Of a DNA stretch of 64,000 nt, positions 1-8,628 are shown one piece after another; position 1 is the stretch's first letter; the number at the start of each line of letters is the position of its first letter. Both the position numbers and the translations under genes were made by a program. Below the pieces are notes generated by a model. The model saw nothing but the letters and a program-made list of their open reading frames with translations, did not search any database and was not told the origin of the DNA. Source of the stretch: CBDIHH01 sp965279095 (GTDB lineage Bacteria; Pseudomonadota; Alphaproteobacteria; Caulobacterales; Caulobacteraceae); contig CBDIHH010000003.1 in the NCBI GenBank assembly GCA_965279095.1, positions 669,883 to 733,882 on the forward strand, written 5' to 3'.

Positions 1-1
1 T

Positions 2-238
2 CCCGGCGAGGCCGGCGCGTTCGTCGGCGACGGCGCCACCCGCCTGGGCGGCGCCCTGCCGGTCAACACCCACGGGGGCAGCCTGTCGGAGGCCTATATC
101 CATGGGCTGAACCACGTGGTCGAGGCGACCCGCCAGATCCGGGGTCAATCCACCGCCCAGGTCGAGGGCGCCGAGGTGGTGCTGTCGTGCAGCTCGGTGG
201 CCCAGCTGGCCTCGGCCGTCATGCTGACGAAGGATTGA
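2..238 (+). CDS. Thiolase / lipid-transfer-type acetyl-CoA acetyltransferase, C-terminal end (partial)
   Basis: The gene runs in from the left edge and only its last 78 codons are visible. The motif NTHGGSLSEAY followed by a helix with HVVEATRQIRG is the C-terminal signature of the SCP2-like non-decarboxylating thiolases, which cleave or condense acyl-CoA thioesters in beta-oxidation of side chains and unusual acids. A cysteine near the end (VLSCSS) lies where thiolases carry structural or catalytic residues. A DUF35 zinc-ribbon protein follows 4 bases later, the usual partner of this thiolase subclass. The substrate cannot be inferred from the fragment. Confidence 0.8.
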   Translation, partial: PGEAGAFVGDGATRLGGALPVNTHGGSLSEAYIHGLNHVVEATRQIRGQSTAQVEGAEVVLSCSSVAQLASAVMLTKD

Positions 239-242
239 GCCG

Positions 243-653
243 ATGCTGACAGGCATGCCCAAGCCGTGGCCCGACGCGGACTCCGCGCCCTTCTGGGACG
301 GGTGCGCCGAGGGCCGACTGATGGTGCCGCGCTGCGTCGAGGCCCATCATCCCCGCTGGCCGCCAGGGCCCATGTGCCCCGTGTGCCAGTCGCAGAACAC
401 CGAGTGGGTGCGCGCGGGCGGGGAGGGGAGCGTCTACAGCTGGACGGTGGTCACCGATCCGGTCGACGCCGCCCTGGTCAACCAGGTCCCCTACATCGTC
501 GCCCTGATCGACCTGCCCGAGGGGGTGCGCATCATCGCCAACCTGGTCGGCTGCGAGCCGGACGCGGTCGTGGCCGAGATGCCCGTTCGCCTCGTCTTCG
601 AGGACCAGGAGGGCCTGACCATCCCTAATTTCCGCCCGGCGTCGCAAGGATGA
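243..653 (+). CDS. Zn-ribbon / OB-fold (DUF35) thiolase-accessory protein
   Basis: This 136-residue protein has the DUF35 layout. An N-terminal helix with FWDGC is followed by a zinc-ribbon region with C31, H35 and C45-P-V-C48, then an OB-fold (about residues 55-130) with VYSWTVV and PYIVALIDL. In known systems DUF35 proteins form complexes with SCP2-type thiolases and are thought to help bind acyl-CoA. The start is supported by AAGGA eight bases upstream. It follows the thiolase with almost no gap and overlaps the MaoC gene by four bases (ATGA). The ribbon seems to have lost one canonical cysteine, so zinc binding is an inference. Confidence 0.85.
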   Translation: MLTGMPKPWPDADSAPFWDGCAEGRLMVPRCVEAHHPRWPPGPMCPVCQSQNTEWVRAGGEGSVYSWTVVTDPVDAALVNQVPYIVALIDLPEGVRIIANLVGCEPDAVVAEMPVRLVFEDQEGLTIPNFRPASQG

Positions 654-1144
654 CCATGACCGACAAGGCTGCTGACCGCGAACTGCTGTCCCTGAACAAC
701 TACTTCGACGACCTGCGCGAAGGCGACTGGTTCACGTCGCGCGCGCGCACCATCACGGAAACGGACCTGGTGGTCTTCTCGGGACTGTCCGGGGACTACA
801 GTTCCATCCACATCGACGAGGTCGCGGCGAAGGACAGCCCGTTTGGCGGCCGGATCGCCCACGGCTGCCTCACCCTTTCGATCGCCACCGGCTTTGAATT
901 TCAGATGATGGCCGGGGAACGCGAGAACCGGGTCATCGCCTTCTATGGCCTCGACCAGGTGCGCTTCACCAAACCCGTCCACATCGGCGACACCCTGCAT
1001 CTGGAGGGTGACATCGCGGCCTTGCAGGACAAGGGCGAGAAGGGCGGCGTGGTGACCATGAACCAGCGCATCGTCAACCAGCGGGGCGAGACCGTCGCTT
1101 CCTTCGAGAAGCGCACCCTCAACGCCAAGCGCAAGGCAAGCTGA
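650..1144 (+). CDS. MaoC-like (R)-hydratase / dehydratase
   Basis: This 164-residue single hot-dog protein of the MaoC/PhaJ family would hydrate or dehydrate acyl-CoA thioesters. The hydratase motif is visible as FSGLSGDYSSIHID around residues 43-56, with the Asp and His of the R-hydratase catalytic pair, followed by a GGRIAHGCL segment. The ATG at 650 overlaps the previous stop. An ATG two codons later (656) has better spacing to AAGG and may be the true start. It sits between a thiolase/DUF35 pair and hydrolytic genes, suggesting one CoA-dependent degradation route. Confidence 0.85.
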   Translation: MTMTDKAADRELLSLNNYFDDLREGDWFTSRARTITETDLVVFSGLSGDYSSIHIDEVAAKDSPFGGRIAHGCLTLSIATGFEFQMMAGERENRVIAFYGLDQVRFTKPVHIGDTLHLEGDIAALQDKGEKGGVVTMNQRIVNQRGETVASFEKRTLNAKRKAS

Positions 1145-1154
1145 GGAGGCCAAC

Positions 1155-2090
1155 ATGGCCAACCCGACCCTGATCGACATCGACGTTCCGGGGCCCAAGC
1201 GGGACCTGATCGGCTACGGCCGACATGGGCCCAAGGCGCGCTGGCCAGGCGACGCCCGCATCGCCGTCAGCATCTGCCTCAACTACGAGGAGGGGTCGGA
1301 GCGATCGCATCCGGCCGGGGACGCCTGCAACGACGGGCTGACCGAGGTCATCTACGGCCTGGAGCCCCAGTACCGCGACCTGGCAGCCGAGTCGGTGTTC
1401 GAATATGGCTCGCGGGCCGGGATCTGGCGGCTCGAGCGGCTGCTGACGCAATACGACGTCCCCGTCACCTTCTTCGCCTGCGCTGTCGCCCTTGAGCGCA
1501 ACCCGGAGGTTTGCGCCTGGATCCGCGAGGCCGGGCACGAGGTGTGCAGCCACGGCTGGCGCTGGGAGGAGATGTGGCTGCTGTCGAGAGAGCAGGAGGC
1601 GCAGCACATGCGCCTGGCCATCGACTCGATCGCCGAGAGCTGCGGCGCCCGCCCGCAGGGCTGGTACTGCCGCTATGGCCCGTCGGTGAACACCCGCCAG
1701 CTGCTCATCGAGGAAGGCGGCTTCGCCTACGACTCGGACGCCTATAACGACGACCTCCCCTACATCGTCCAGGAGGGGGGCAAGGACCATGTCGTGGTGC
1801 CCTATACCTTCACCTACAACGACGGCCGCTTCGGCCTGGCTCCCAGCTACGCTTCGCCGAGCGACTTCCTCGACACGCTCAAGCGGGGCTTCGACGAGCT
1901 CTACGCCGAGGGCGCTACCCATCCCAAGATGATGTCCATCGGCCTGCATCCGCGGATGATCGGCCAGGCGACCCGCATCTCGGTGCTGCGCGAGTTCCTC
2001 GACTATGTTCGCTCCAAGGATCGGGTGTGGTTCGCCCGCCGGCTGGAGATCGCCCAGTGGTGGCGCGACCATCATCATGAGTTCGTCTGA
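1155..2090 (+). CDS. PuuE-like polysaccharide-deacetylase-family amidohydrolase (allantoinase / cyclic imidase type)
   Basis: This 311-residue protein has a NodB-fold domain. It has the start pattern WPGDARIAVSICLNYEEG, the segment HEVCSHGWRWEEM with the conserved His pair, and YNDDLPY, all typical of the PuuE allantoinase and cyclic-imide-hydrolase branch rather than true polysaccharide deacetylases. Family members open cyclic ureides or imides by hydrolysis in the cytoplasm, and no signal peptide is seen. A strong GAGGAGG site precedes the ATG. The amidase gene overlaps its end, which suggests that ring opening is followed by deamidation. The substrate is inferred, not shown. Confidence 0.8.
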   Translation: MANPTLIDIDVPGPKRDLIGYGRHGPKARWPGDARIAVSICLNYEEGSERSHPAGDACNDGLTEVIYGLEPQYRDLAAESVFEYGSRAGIWRLERLLTQYDVPVTFFACAVALERNPEVCAWIREAGHEVCSHGWRWEEMWLLSREQEAQHMRLAIDSIAESCGARPQGWYCRYGPSVNTRQLLIEEGGFAYDSDAYNDDLPYIVQEGGKDHVVVPYTFTYNDGRFGLAPSYASPSDFLDTLKRGFDELYAEGATHPKMMSIGLHPRMIGQATRISVLREFLDYVRSKDRVWFARRLEIAQWWRDHHHEFV

Positions 2091-3393
2091 TCCCGCCGCG
2101 GCCCGGGTCGAGCGGCGCCTGGCGGCAATCGAGGCCTACAACGACCGGCTGAAGGCGCTGATCACGGTCGACGCCGCCGGCGCCCGTCTGCAGGCGCGAA
2201 CCCAGGACGGCCAGATCGTCGCGGTGAAGGACAACATCGACGTCGCCGGTCTGCGCAGCACCGCCGGGTCACGCTTCTTCGCCGACAGGATCGCGGCTGA
2301 GGACGCCGCCTGCGTCGCCCGGCTGCGCGCCGCGGGGGGCATCGTCATCGGCAAGGCCAATCTGCACGAGTTCGCCTTCGGCGGCACGAGCCAGAATCCG
2401 CACCATGGGGCCTGTCGCAATCCCTGGGACCCGCAGGCCATCCCGGGCGGATCCAGCGGGGGCTCGGGCGCGGCGGCGGCCGCCGGCCTGTGCGACGCCG
2501 CCCTGGGAACCGACACCGGGGGATCCGTCCGGGTTCCGGCGGCGCTCAACGGCCTGGTCGGCCTGCGCCCGACGCCAGGCCGGATCTCCAATCGCGGGGT
2601 CTTCCCGGTCAGCCCGCGCTTCGACACGGTGGGTCCTATGGCGCCCACGGCGGAGGCGGCCGCCGCCCTCTATCGGGCTGTGGCGGGCTTTGACGGCGGT
2701 GATCCCCACAGCATCGACCGACCGGTCGAGGTCTGGAGCGGCGGCGAGCCGCTGTCGGGGGCGCGCATCGGTCTTCCCTCGAGCGGGTTCTTCGAGCAGT
2801 CCGACGCGGAGGTGGTCGAGGCGGTCCATGACGCAACGGCGGTATTCGCCGCCCTCGGCGCCCGCGCCGCGCCAATCGCGGTGGAGGGGGCGTCGCGGGT
2901 GCACGACTTGATGGCCTGCGTGATCCGCGCGGATGCGGCCCTCATCCATCGCGAGCGCCTGCAGTCCCAGCCCGCGCTGTTCGGGGCCGACGTGCTGGAG
3001 CGGCTGCGGCTGGGCCAAGCCACATCGCCCGACGCCTATGCCGCGGGCCTGGCCGCCTGCGTCCGCTGGCGGGCCCATGTGGCGGCTCTGCTGCAGGACG
3101 TGGATTTCATCCTCACCCCCACGGTGGGCACGACGGCGCCGCCGATCCTGGCGGCGGGCGACGTCGTCCGCCGCACCCACGACCTCACCCGGATGACCTT
3201 CGTCTGGTCCTTCTCCGAGACGCCGGCGATCTCGATCCCCTGCGGCTTCTCCGCCGCCGGCCTGCCGATCGGCGTGCAGCTGATAGCGGCGCCGTGGGCC
3301 GAGGCGCGCCTCCTGGCCGTCGCCGCGGCCTTTCAGGCGGTCACCGACCACCATCTACGTCGCCCCGCGCTCGGAGCCAGGCATGTCCGATAG
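2077..3393 (+). CDS. Amidase-signature family hydrolase
   Basis: This 438-residue enzyme of the amidase-signature family is of the GatA/AtzF/half-amidase type. The Ser-cisSer-Lys triad is intact: K51 in VAVKDNID, S126 in GGSSGGSG and S150 in GTDTGGSVR, with the family spacing of 24 between the two serines. The ATG at 2077 lies inside the end of the preceding gene (14-base overlap); a longer reading from 2005 would overlap much more and is unlikely. The end overlaps the AtuA gene by 11 bases. It probably cleaves a linear amide produced by the upstream PuuE-like enzyme, which is inference from order. Confidence 0.88.
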   Translation: MSSSDPAAARVERRLAAIEAYNDRLKALITVDAAGARLQARTQDGQIVAVKDNIDVAGLRSTAGSRFFADRIAAEDAACVARLRAAGGIVIGKANLHEFAFGGTSQNPHHGACRNPWDPQAIPGGSSGGSGAAAAAGLCDAALGTDTGGSVRVPAALNGLVGLRPTPGRISNRGVFPVSPRFDTVGPMAPTAEAAAALYRAVAGFDGGDPHSIDRPVEVWSGGEPLSGARIGLPSSGFFEQSDAEVVEAVHDATAVFAALGARAAPIAVEGASRVHDLMACVIRADAALIHRERLQSQPALFGADVLERLRLGQATSPDAYAAGLAACVRWRAHVAALLQDVDFILTPTVGTTAPPILAAGDVVRRTHDLTRMTFVWSFSETPAISIPCGFSAAGLPIGVQLIAAPWAEARLLAVAAAFQAVTDHHLRRPALGARHVR

Positions 3394-4747
3394 GTCCTTC
3401 ACCATCCTCGCCCACGGCATGCTCGGCTACGGCTTTCCGATCGCCTCGCTGGAGGAGGCGTCGCGGCGTGGCTTCGACCTGGTCGCCATCGACGCCGGCA
3501 GCACCGATCCGGGCCCCTACTATCTGGGCAGCGGCCGCCCCTTCATCAGCCGGACCATGGTCGAGCGGGATCTGGAGCTGCTGATCGGCGCGGCGGTCAA
3601 GGCTGGCGCACGCCTGGTGATCGGCTCGGCCGGCGGGGCGGGGACCCGCAGCCAGCTCGACTTCGTGGCCGAGGTGATCCGCGGACTCCTGCGCAGGCAC
3701 GGCTGGACCCACCTGAAGTTCGCCACCATCGACAGCCAGCTCGACCCCGCGGTTGTGCGCCAGGCGCTGGACGACGGCCGGATCGAGACCTTCGAAACCG
3801 AGCAGGCCCTGACCCTGGTCGACATTGACGAGGCCATCAACATCGTCGCCCAGATGGGGGTCGAGCCGTTCATCGCGGCGCTCGACGCCGGCGCCGACAT
3901 CGTCCTGGCCGGCCGCGCCTGGGACGTCGCCAATGTCGCCGCCCTGCCCATCATGCTCGGCTACCCCGCCGGCCTTGCGCTCCACCTGGGCAAGATCCTG
4001 GAGTGCGGCGGACAGGCGGCCGTCCCGGTGGAGGGATCGGACCTGCTGATCGGCCGCCTCTTCGACGACCATTTCGAGGTCGAGAGTCCGCACGCGGCCA
4101 AGGCCTGCACGGTCGCGTCCGTCGCCGCCCACACCCTCTACGAGAAGTCCAATCCGGTGTGGCTTCCGGGGCCAGGGGGCATCGTCGACCTGACGGCGTC
4201 CCGGTTCGAGGCGCTCGACGACCGCCGCGTGCAGGTGACCGGCAGCGCGTTCCGCGTCGCGACCAACCTCACCGTCAAGCTGGAAGGGGCGCGGCGGGTC
4301 GGCCACCGGCATGTGGCCATGGCGGGGCTTCGCGACCCGATCATGATCGGGCAGATCGACGACATCTGCGCCGCCGTCTCCGACCGTCTCGCCCGCAATC
4401 TGCAGGACCAACTGGATCCCGACAGCTATTCGGTGCTGTTCCGCCGCTATGGCCTCGACGCGGTCATGGGTCGCCTGGAGCCGATCAAGACGCCGCCGCA
4501 CGAGATCGGCCTGTTGATCGACGTCGTCGGCCGCACCCCGCAGATCGCCGAGGCCGTCTGCGCCATGGCGCGAAGCCTGATGCTGCATTGGGGCTATCCG
4601 GGCCGCAAGGCCACGGCGGGCAATCTGGCGATGCCCTTCTCGCCCGCCGACTTCGCCGCCGGCGAGGTCTACGAATTCAACATCTATCACCTGATGCGGA
4701 TCGACGATCCGGCGGCGCTTTTCCCCTTCAGGATGGAGACCGTCTGA
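3383..4747 (+). CDS. AtuA-family (DUF1446) protein
   Basis: This 454-residue protein belongs to the acyclic terpene utilization AtuA / DUF1446 family. It shows the family signatures HGMLGYGF near the start, LVIGSAGGAGT around residue 75, AGRAWDVAN near 175 and the SNPVWLPGPGG region. AtuA is known from Pseudomonas citronellolium-type citronellol/geraniol gene clusters, but its biochemical role is not settled. GGAG lies six bases before the ATG. The DUF4387 gene begins in its stop codon (TGATG). AtuA and DUF4387 proteins are frequently neighbours, so they probably act as one complex on an acyl-CoA or hydroxy-acid intermediate. Confidence 0.85.
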   Translation: MSDRSFTILAHGMLGYGFPIASLEEASRRGFDLVAIDAGSTDPGPYYLGSGRPFISRTMVERDLELLIGAAVKAGARLVIGSAGGAGTRSQLDFVAEVIRGLLRRHGWTHLKFATIDSQLDPAVVRQALDDGRIETFETEQALTLVDIDEAINIVAQMGVEPFIAALDAGADIVLAGRAWDVANVAALPIMLGYPAGLALHLGKILECGGQAAVPVEGSDLLIGRLFDDHFEVESPHAAKACTVASVAAHTLYEKSNPVWLPGPGGIVDLTASRFEALDDRRVQVTGSAFRVATNLTVKLEGARRVGHRHVAMAGLRDPIMIGQIDDICAAVSDRLARNLQDQLDPDSYSVLFRRYGLDAVMGRLEPIKTPPHEIGLLIDVVGRTPQIAEAVCAMARSLMLHWGYPGRKATAGNLAMPFSPADFAAGEVYEFNIYHLMRIDDPAALFPFRMETV

Positions 4748-5064
4748 TGCGCCTTTCCGAGATCGCCACGGTCATCCGCAGCAAGAACGCCGGCCCATTC
4801 GTGGTGACCTTCGACATCCTGTTCGCCGACGCTGACCTGCTGGAACGGGTGCGGGCGACGGGGGGGCTGACCGTGGCGACGGTCGCCGGGGCTTTCGACG
4901 TATCGCCCAACGCCATCCGCGACTTCGCCTACTATCCCTTCGCCAGCGCGGTGAAGTTTTCGATGATGCGGCCGACGGCGTCCGGCTCCCGCTTCGATAC
5001 CGATGTCTATGGCGCGCAGCAATATGCGCCCCTGCTCGACCTTGAGGTGGAGCTGGAGATCTAA
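4747..5064 (+). CDS. DUF4387 family protein
   Basis: This 105-residue cytoplasmic protein begins MRLSEIATVIRSKNAGPF, with the conserved RSKNAGPF motif of DUF4387. A second conserved stretch, DFAYYPFASAVKFS, is around residues 58-71. The family has no proven function but usually accompanies AtuA, as a separate gene or a fused C-terminal domain. The ATG shares one base with the AtuA stop, indicating translational coupling. It is the last gene of the run that starts before position 1; 105 AT-richer bases follow. Confidence 0.8.
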   Translation: MRLSEIATVIRSKNAGPFVVTFDILFADADLLERVRATGGLTVATVAGAFDVSPNAIRDFAYYPFASAVKFSMMRPTASGSRFDTDVYGAQQYAPLLDLEVELEI

Positions 5065-5169
5065 GGCGGTGACCGCCAGCGACGATATATGGCTGTCAAT
5101 CCAGTCCTGTAATTGAAAGCATTTTTCGGCCAGAGTTTTATTTTGACTTCTATTGAGGAGTAGACGGCG

Positions 5170-6231
5170 ATGTCTCTATATCCCGCGTCTTGGACGTCAC
5201 GACGGCAGGCCATGGCGGCGCTTGCGCTCGCCGTTCCGGCCGCGAGCGGGGGCCCCGTCTTCGGGGCGGGGAGCAAGACCGGCGCAGCCGTCGACTATGC
5301 CGACCCGATGGAGAACCTGCGGATGTTCGGCAAGCTCATCTCGAGCTTCGGCGAGCCGTCGGTCGGCGGCTACAACGGGCTGATGTACGGCAAGATGCCG
5401 GGCAAGCGAGCCCAGCCCCTGTTCCGCTACGTCGGGATGGGCGTGCAGCAATGCAAATGGGTGGACGGCAAGCTGGTCCATCGCACGCGCGAATGCGGTC
5501 TGTTCGCGGATATCCATACCAACGAAATCCTCGAGCATTGGGACAATCCCTACACCGGCAAGCGGGATCGGGTTTATCACTTCTACAATGATCTGACCGT
5601 CAACACGTACGGCCCGGAAATTGAATACTACGACACGGTCGACACACACGTTCGCATGAACGACGGCACGGTATTTCCGGAAGCGAACGGAAAAATCCCC
5701 TTCCGCATGCCGTTTCGGCGATACGGAGACGATCAGGTGACGATGGAGTGGGACTTCACCATGGATCACGCCAACCCCGTGACGCCGGAAGGTTGGCCCA
5801 CCTATAGCTCGGGGCCTGTGGTGACCCCGTCCGAGCACTTCGTGATCTATGCGTCGCGGGCCGAGCTGGAAAGCCGCGACACCCCGATGGCGCAATGGCG
5901 GGCGGGGTTCACGCGGATATCGGAGGCCTGGCCGTTCATGCGGATGAACGACAAGGCCTTCCCCGGCTTCATGCTCATGGGCCGACAGGCGAGCATCCAC
6001 GGCCTGCCGGGCTTTGAGTCGATCGACCGGCAGACGCTCGCCTATCTGCAACGCCACGCGCCCGAATATCTTGAACTGCCCGACGGCCGGTGGACCTCCG
6101 ACAACAGGCGGGCGACCACCTGGCGCGCCTTCGCCCTGGATGTGCCGCCCGAGGTCCGTGACTATCCCTGGCGCTCGAAGACCGAAAAGCCGACGGTGCG
6201 CCCGCCGACGGGGCTCGGGCGGGATTTCTAG
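5170..6231 (+). CDS. Tat-exported DUF1838 family protein
   Basis: This 353-residue protein begins with a twin-arginine-like leader (S10-R11-R12-Q13, then a hydrophobic alanine/leucine stretch and a predicted cleavage near residue 32). The mature part contains the DUF1838 pattern: MENLRMFGKL, a long beta-rich middle and a C-terminal PPEVRDYPW segment. No enzymatic activity is established for DUF1838. GGAG lies nine bases upstream. The preceding 105 bases and the middle of the gene are noticeably richer in A/T than neighbours, so it may have been acquired separately. It has its own leader region and is probably not part of the upstream operon. Confidence 0.75.
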   Translation: MSLYPASWTSRRQAMAALALAVPAASGGPVFGAGSKTGAAVDYADPMENLRMFGKLISSFGEPSVGGYNGLMYGKMPGKRAQPLFRYVGMGVQQCKWVDGKLVHRTRECGLFADIHTNEILEHWDNPYTGKRDRVYHFYNDLTVNTYGPEIEYYDTVDTHVRMNDGTVFPEANGKIPFRMPFRRYGDDQVTMEWDFTMDHANPVTPEGWPTYSSGPVVTPSEHFVIYASRAELESRDTPMAQWRAGFTRISEAWPFMRMNDKAFPGFMLMGRQASIHGLPGFESIDRQTLAYLQRHAPEYLELPDGRWTSDNRRATTWRAFALDVPPEVRDYPWRSKTEKPTVRPPTGLGRDF

Positions 6232-6359
6232 ACCCGCCAGACGGGCGCTGCGCCACCGCCCGGGTGCTGGCGATCCACGCTCTTGAACCGTCGCGCCGGT
6301 CGGGGCAGCTTAAGCGGGATGGCGGCCTTCGGAACAGGACCGGCTTCAGGAGACGGGTG

Positions 6360-7499
6360 ATGGCGATCCGATCGATGATCCATGCCTTGCTGCTGGTGCT
6401 GGGGTCGATCGTCGCGTCTCAACCGGCCTTCGCCGAGCCTGCGGGCAGGCTGGTGGCCGCAGATCCGGTGATCGATACGCCCGGGGGCATGCAGGCCTGG
6501 CGGATCCGTTACTGGACCACCGATGAGGAAGGCCGGGCGAACCAGGTGACCGGCATGGTTGTCGCGCCGCGCGAGGCGATGCCGACCAGGCCGCGCGCCA
6601 TCATCGCCTGGACGCACGGCACCTGGGGGGTTGTCCAGAAATGTGCGCCGTCCCTCAGCGACCAGTTCTTTACGGCGACGCCGGCCTTGGCCGAGATGAT
6701 CAGGCGGGGCTATGTCGTGGTGGCGCCAGACTATCCTGGCCTCGGCAGCGCCATGGCGCACCCCTATCTGATCGGCCAGGACACCGCGCGCTCGGTGCTC
6801 GACGCCGTGCGGGCCGCGCAACAGATCGGCGGCGCCGGCGCCGGACCGCGCTTTGCGGTCTGGGGGGAATCGCAGGGCGGCCACGCCGCGCTGTGGACGT
6901 CGATGATCTCGCGCAGCTATGCCCCCGAACTGACCCTGGTGGGGACCGCGGCGGCCGCGCCGCCCACCGACCTTCCGGCCAACCTCAACAGCGGCGCCGA
7001 CGTCAACGTTCGCGCCATGCTGACGGCGTTCACCGCCTATAGCTGGTCGCAGCGCTATGGCTTTCCGCTGTCGAGCCTGTTTAAGCCGTTCGACCAGGGG
7101 GTGGCGACCCGGCTGGCCCGGAACAACTGCATATCGCTGGGCAAAAACCCGAAGCTGGGCACGATCCTTGGCGTCGCCCAGATGCGCAAGGCCTTGAAGA
7201 GCAAGGACATGGGTCGGATGTCGCCGTGGGCCGGGGTGGCCAGGGCCAACAGTGTTGATCCCCGCGCCGTTGTCGGGCCCGTGTTGATCGCGCAGAGCGT
7301 GCAGGATCCGGTCGTCGCTCCGGCCGTCACTGAACAGTTCGCGCGCGCGCGGTGCCGCATCGAAGCGGGGCTGCAGTATATTAGCCTGCCCGGCGGCGAT
7401 CACGGCCATTCCGCGCGCGATAGCGCCCCGGCGACGCTGTCCTGGATCGACTCCCGTTTCAAAGGCCAGCCCGCGCCGTCCAGTTGCGGCAAGCTCTAG
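6360..7499 (+). CDS. Secreted alpha/beta-hydrolase (secretory-lipase family)
   Basis: This 379-residue protein starts with a Sec-type signal peptide (hydrophobic MIHALLLVLGSIVASQ, cleavage after AFA near residue 24). The lipase core shows an oxyanion segment IIAWTHGTWG, the nucleophile elbow W-G-E-S171-Q-G-G, an aspartate in VQDPVV and a catalytic-type histidine in GGDHGHS. This order matches the secretory lipase family, which cleaves ester lipids outside the cytoplasm. The start is chosen because AGGAGA precedes ATG 6360 and the signal peptide begins there. It lies 128 bases after the DUF1838 gene, and the two could be co-expressed. Confidence 0.8.
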   Translation: MAIRSMIHALLLVLGSIVASQPAFAEPAGRLVAADPVIDTPGGMQAWRIRYWTTDEEGRANQVTGMVVAPREAMPTRPRAIIAWTHGTWGVVQKCAPSLSDQFFTATPALAEMIRRGYVVVAPDYPGLGSAMAHPYLIGQDTARSVLDAVRAAQQIGGAGAGPRFAVWGESQGGHAALWTSMISRSYAPELTLVGTAAAAPPTDLPANLNSGADVNVRAMLTAFTAYSWSQRYGFPLSSLFKPFDQGVATRLARNNCISLGKNPKLGTILGVAQMRKALKSKDMGRMSPWAGVARANSVDPRAVVGPVLIAQSVQDPVVAPAVTEQFARARCRIEAGLQYISLPGGDHGHSARDSAPATLSWIDSRFKGQPAPSSCGKL

Positions 7500-7503
7500 G
7501 GGC

Positions 7504-8277
7504 TTACCGCTTCAGGTCGGCGACGGTCTGTTCCAGCAGCCCTTGCGGGACGGTAATGAGCCCCCCGCGGGGTCGATCGAGATCAAGGATCGTCGTGAAG
7601 GCGAACGCCAGCAGCGCGAAGAAGATCGTCGCCGTGGCGCGATGACGCGAGTTCGTCGCCGCGACGGCGTAGCCGAGCATCAGCGTTCCGACCACGCAGT
7701 AAAGCGCCAGCAGGTTGACCACGGTGTTGGGCAATCGGGCGGCCCTCGCCGCCTGGCGCGCGGCGGATACGTCGGCCAGAGAATCGAACGACTGCACCAG
7801 CAACGTCGTGCGGGCGTCCGCGGGGAGGGTGGAGAGCACGGCGTAAAGCTGCGCTTCCAGTCGATGGTGACGGTCTTCGATTCCGTGGCTCTTGCCGCTC
7901 AGGTCGCTTCCAGGGTCAAGGCTGGCGGCCAGCCGGGCGCCGGCATAGTCGACCAGCATCGGGCGCACGCTCTCACGGCCGGCCGGGGGCAGCAGCGAAA
8001 GACGCGACGCAAAGGTGGAAATTGCGCCAGCTTCGCTGGTGACCAGGTTGCGGCGCTCCTCGTAGCGATTGAGCGCCAGTCCGAACGCAAAGGCCAGCAG
8101 CAGCGCAAGCAGGCCGAAAACGGCCGACATCGACAGGCTTTCGTCGCTGGAATCATTGCGCTTCCCGTCAGAGAACGCCTGAACCGCCGGGTGAATCCGC
8201 AAGCCGACTTCGTAAGCGGCGAGCATCGCGGCGAACATGCCGACCAGAACCAGCCACAACGGCGCATTTTCGATCAT
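7504..8277 (-). CDS. DUF4239 (bestrophin-like) membrane protein
   Basis: This 257-residue protein has two N-terminal membrane helices (about residues 6-28 and 50-75), a soluble helical middle and two C-terminal helices (about 188-210 and 215-235). The segment SMSAVFGLLALLLAFAFGLALNRYEERR is distributed over the second helix and following basic turn, a pattern of the DUF4239 bestrophin-like family. The family function is not established. ATG 8277 is preceded by GGGGAGG, so the longer reading from 8328 was rejected. It converges with the lipase gene with only 4 bases between stops. Confidence 0.7.
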   Translation of the reverse strand: MIENAPLWLVLVGMFAAMLAAYEVGLRIHPAVQAFSDGKRNDSSDESLSMSAVFGLLALLLAFAFGLALNRYEERRNLVTSEAGAISTFASRLSLLPPAGRESVRPMLVDYAGARLAASLDPGSDLSGKSHGIEDRHHRLEAQLYAVLSTLPADARTTLLVQSFDSLADVSAARQAARAARLPNTVVNLLALYCVVGTLMLGYAVAATNSRHRATATIFFALLAFAFTTILDLDRPRGGLITVPQGLLEQTVADLKR

Positions 8278-8538
8278 CGTCACCTCCCCAAAGCACCGGT
8301 GGCTACACGCTGTGACTGTCGGTTCCACGACCGGGCCGCCGTATCGTGGCAGATGTCGATCCCGCGCGGGTGCGGCAGCCCCACGCCGGCCCGCAGAGCG
8401 ACCGTGTGCCAGACCGACATCGCCACCACGCGGCGGATCACCTCGGGGACGCTGTCCGCCAAACTAGCCCCAGGCCTGGTCGCCGCAAAGCCGCCGGCGC
8501 TGACAGAGCCGTTCAGAGGCGGCAGCGCGGCGGGTGTC

Positions 8539-8628
8539 TGGCGGATGGGGTGGGATTCGAACCCACGGTAGGCTTGCACCTACGGCGGTTTTCAAGACCG
8601 CTGCCTTAAACCACTCGGCCACCCATCC
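8539..8628 (-). tRNA. tRNA-Ser (UGA anticodon)
   Basis: Read on the minus strand this is a 90-base class II tRNA with an encoded CCA. The acceptor GGATGGG pairs with CCCATCC, followed by discriminator G and CCA. The anticodon stem GCGGT/ACCGC encloses CTTGAAA, giving anticodon TGA. A long variable arm, GTAGGTGCAAGCCTAC, is characteristic of serine tRNAs. The T arm GTGGG-TTCGAAT-CCCAC is perfect. It decodes UCA/UCG-type serine codons. Confidence 0.97.

Noticed and set aside
8280..8579. Minus-strand reading frame ending directly before the DUF4239 start
   Set aside because: Its beginning lies inside the tRNA-Ser gene and it covers the ribosome-binding site of the next gene. A shorter version starting at an internal ATG has no clear binding site or recognised motif.
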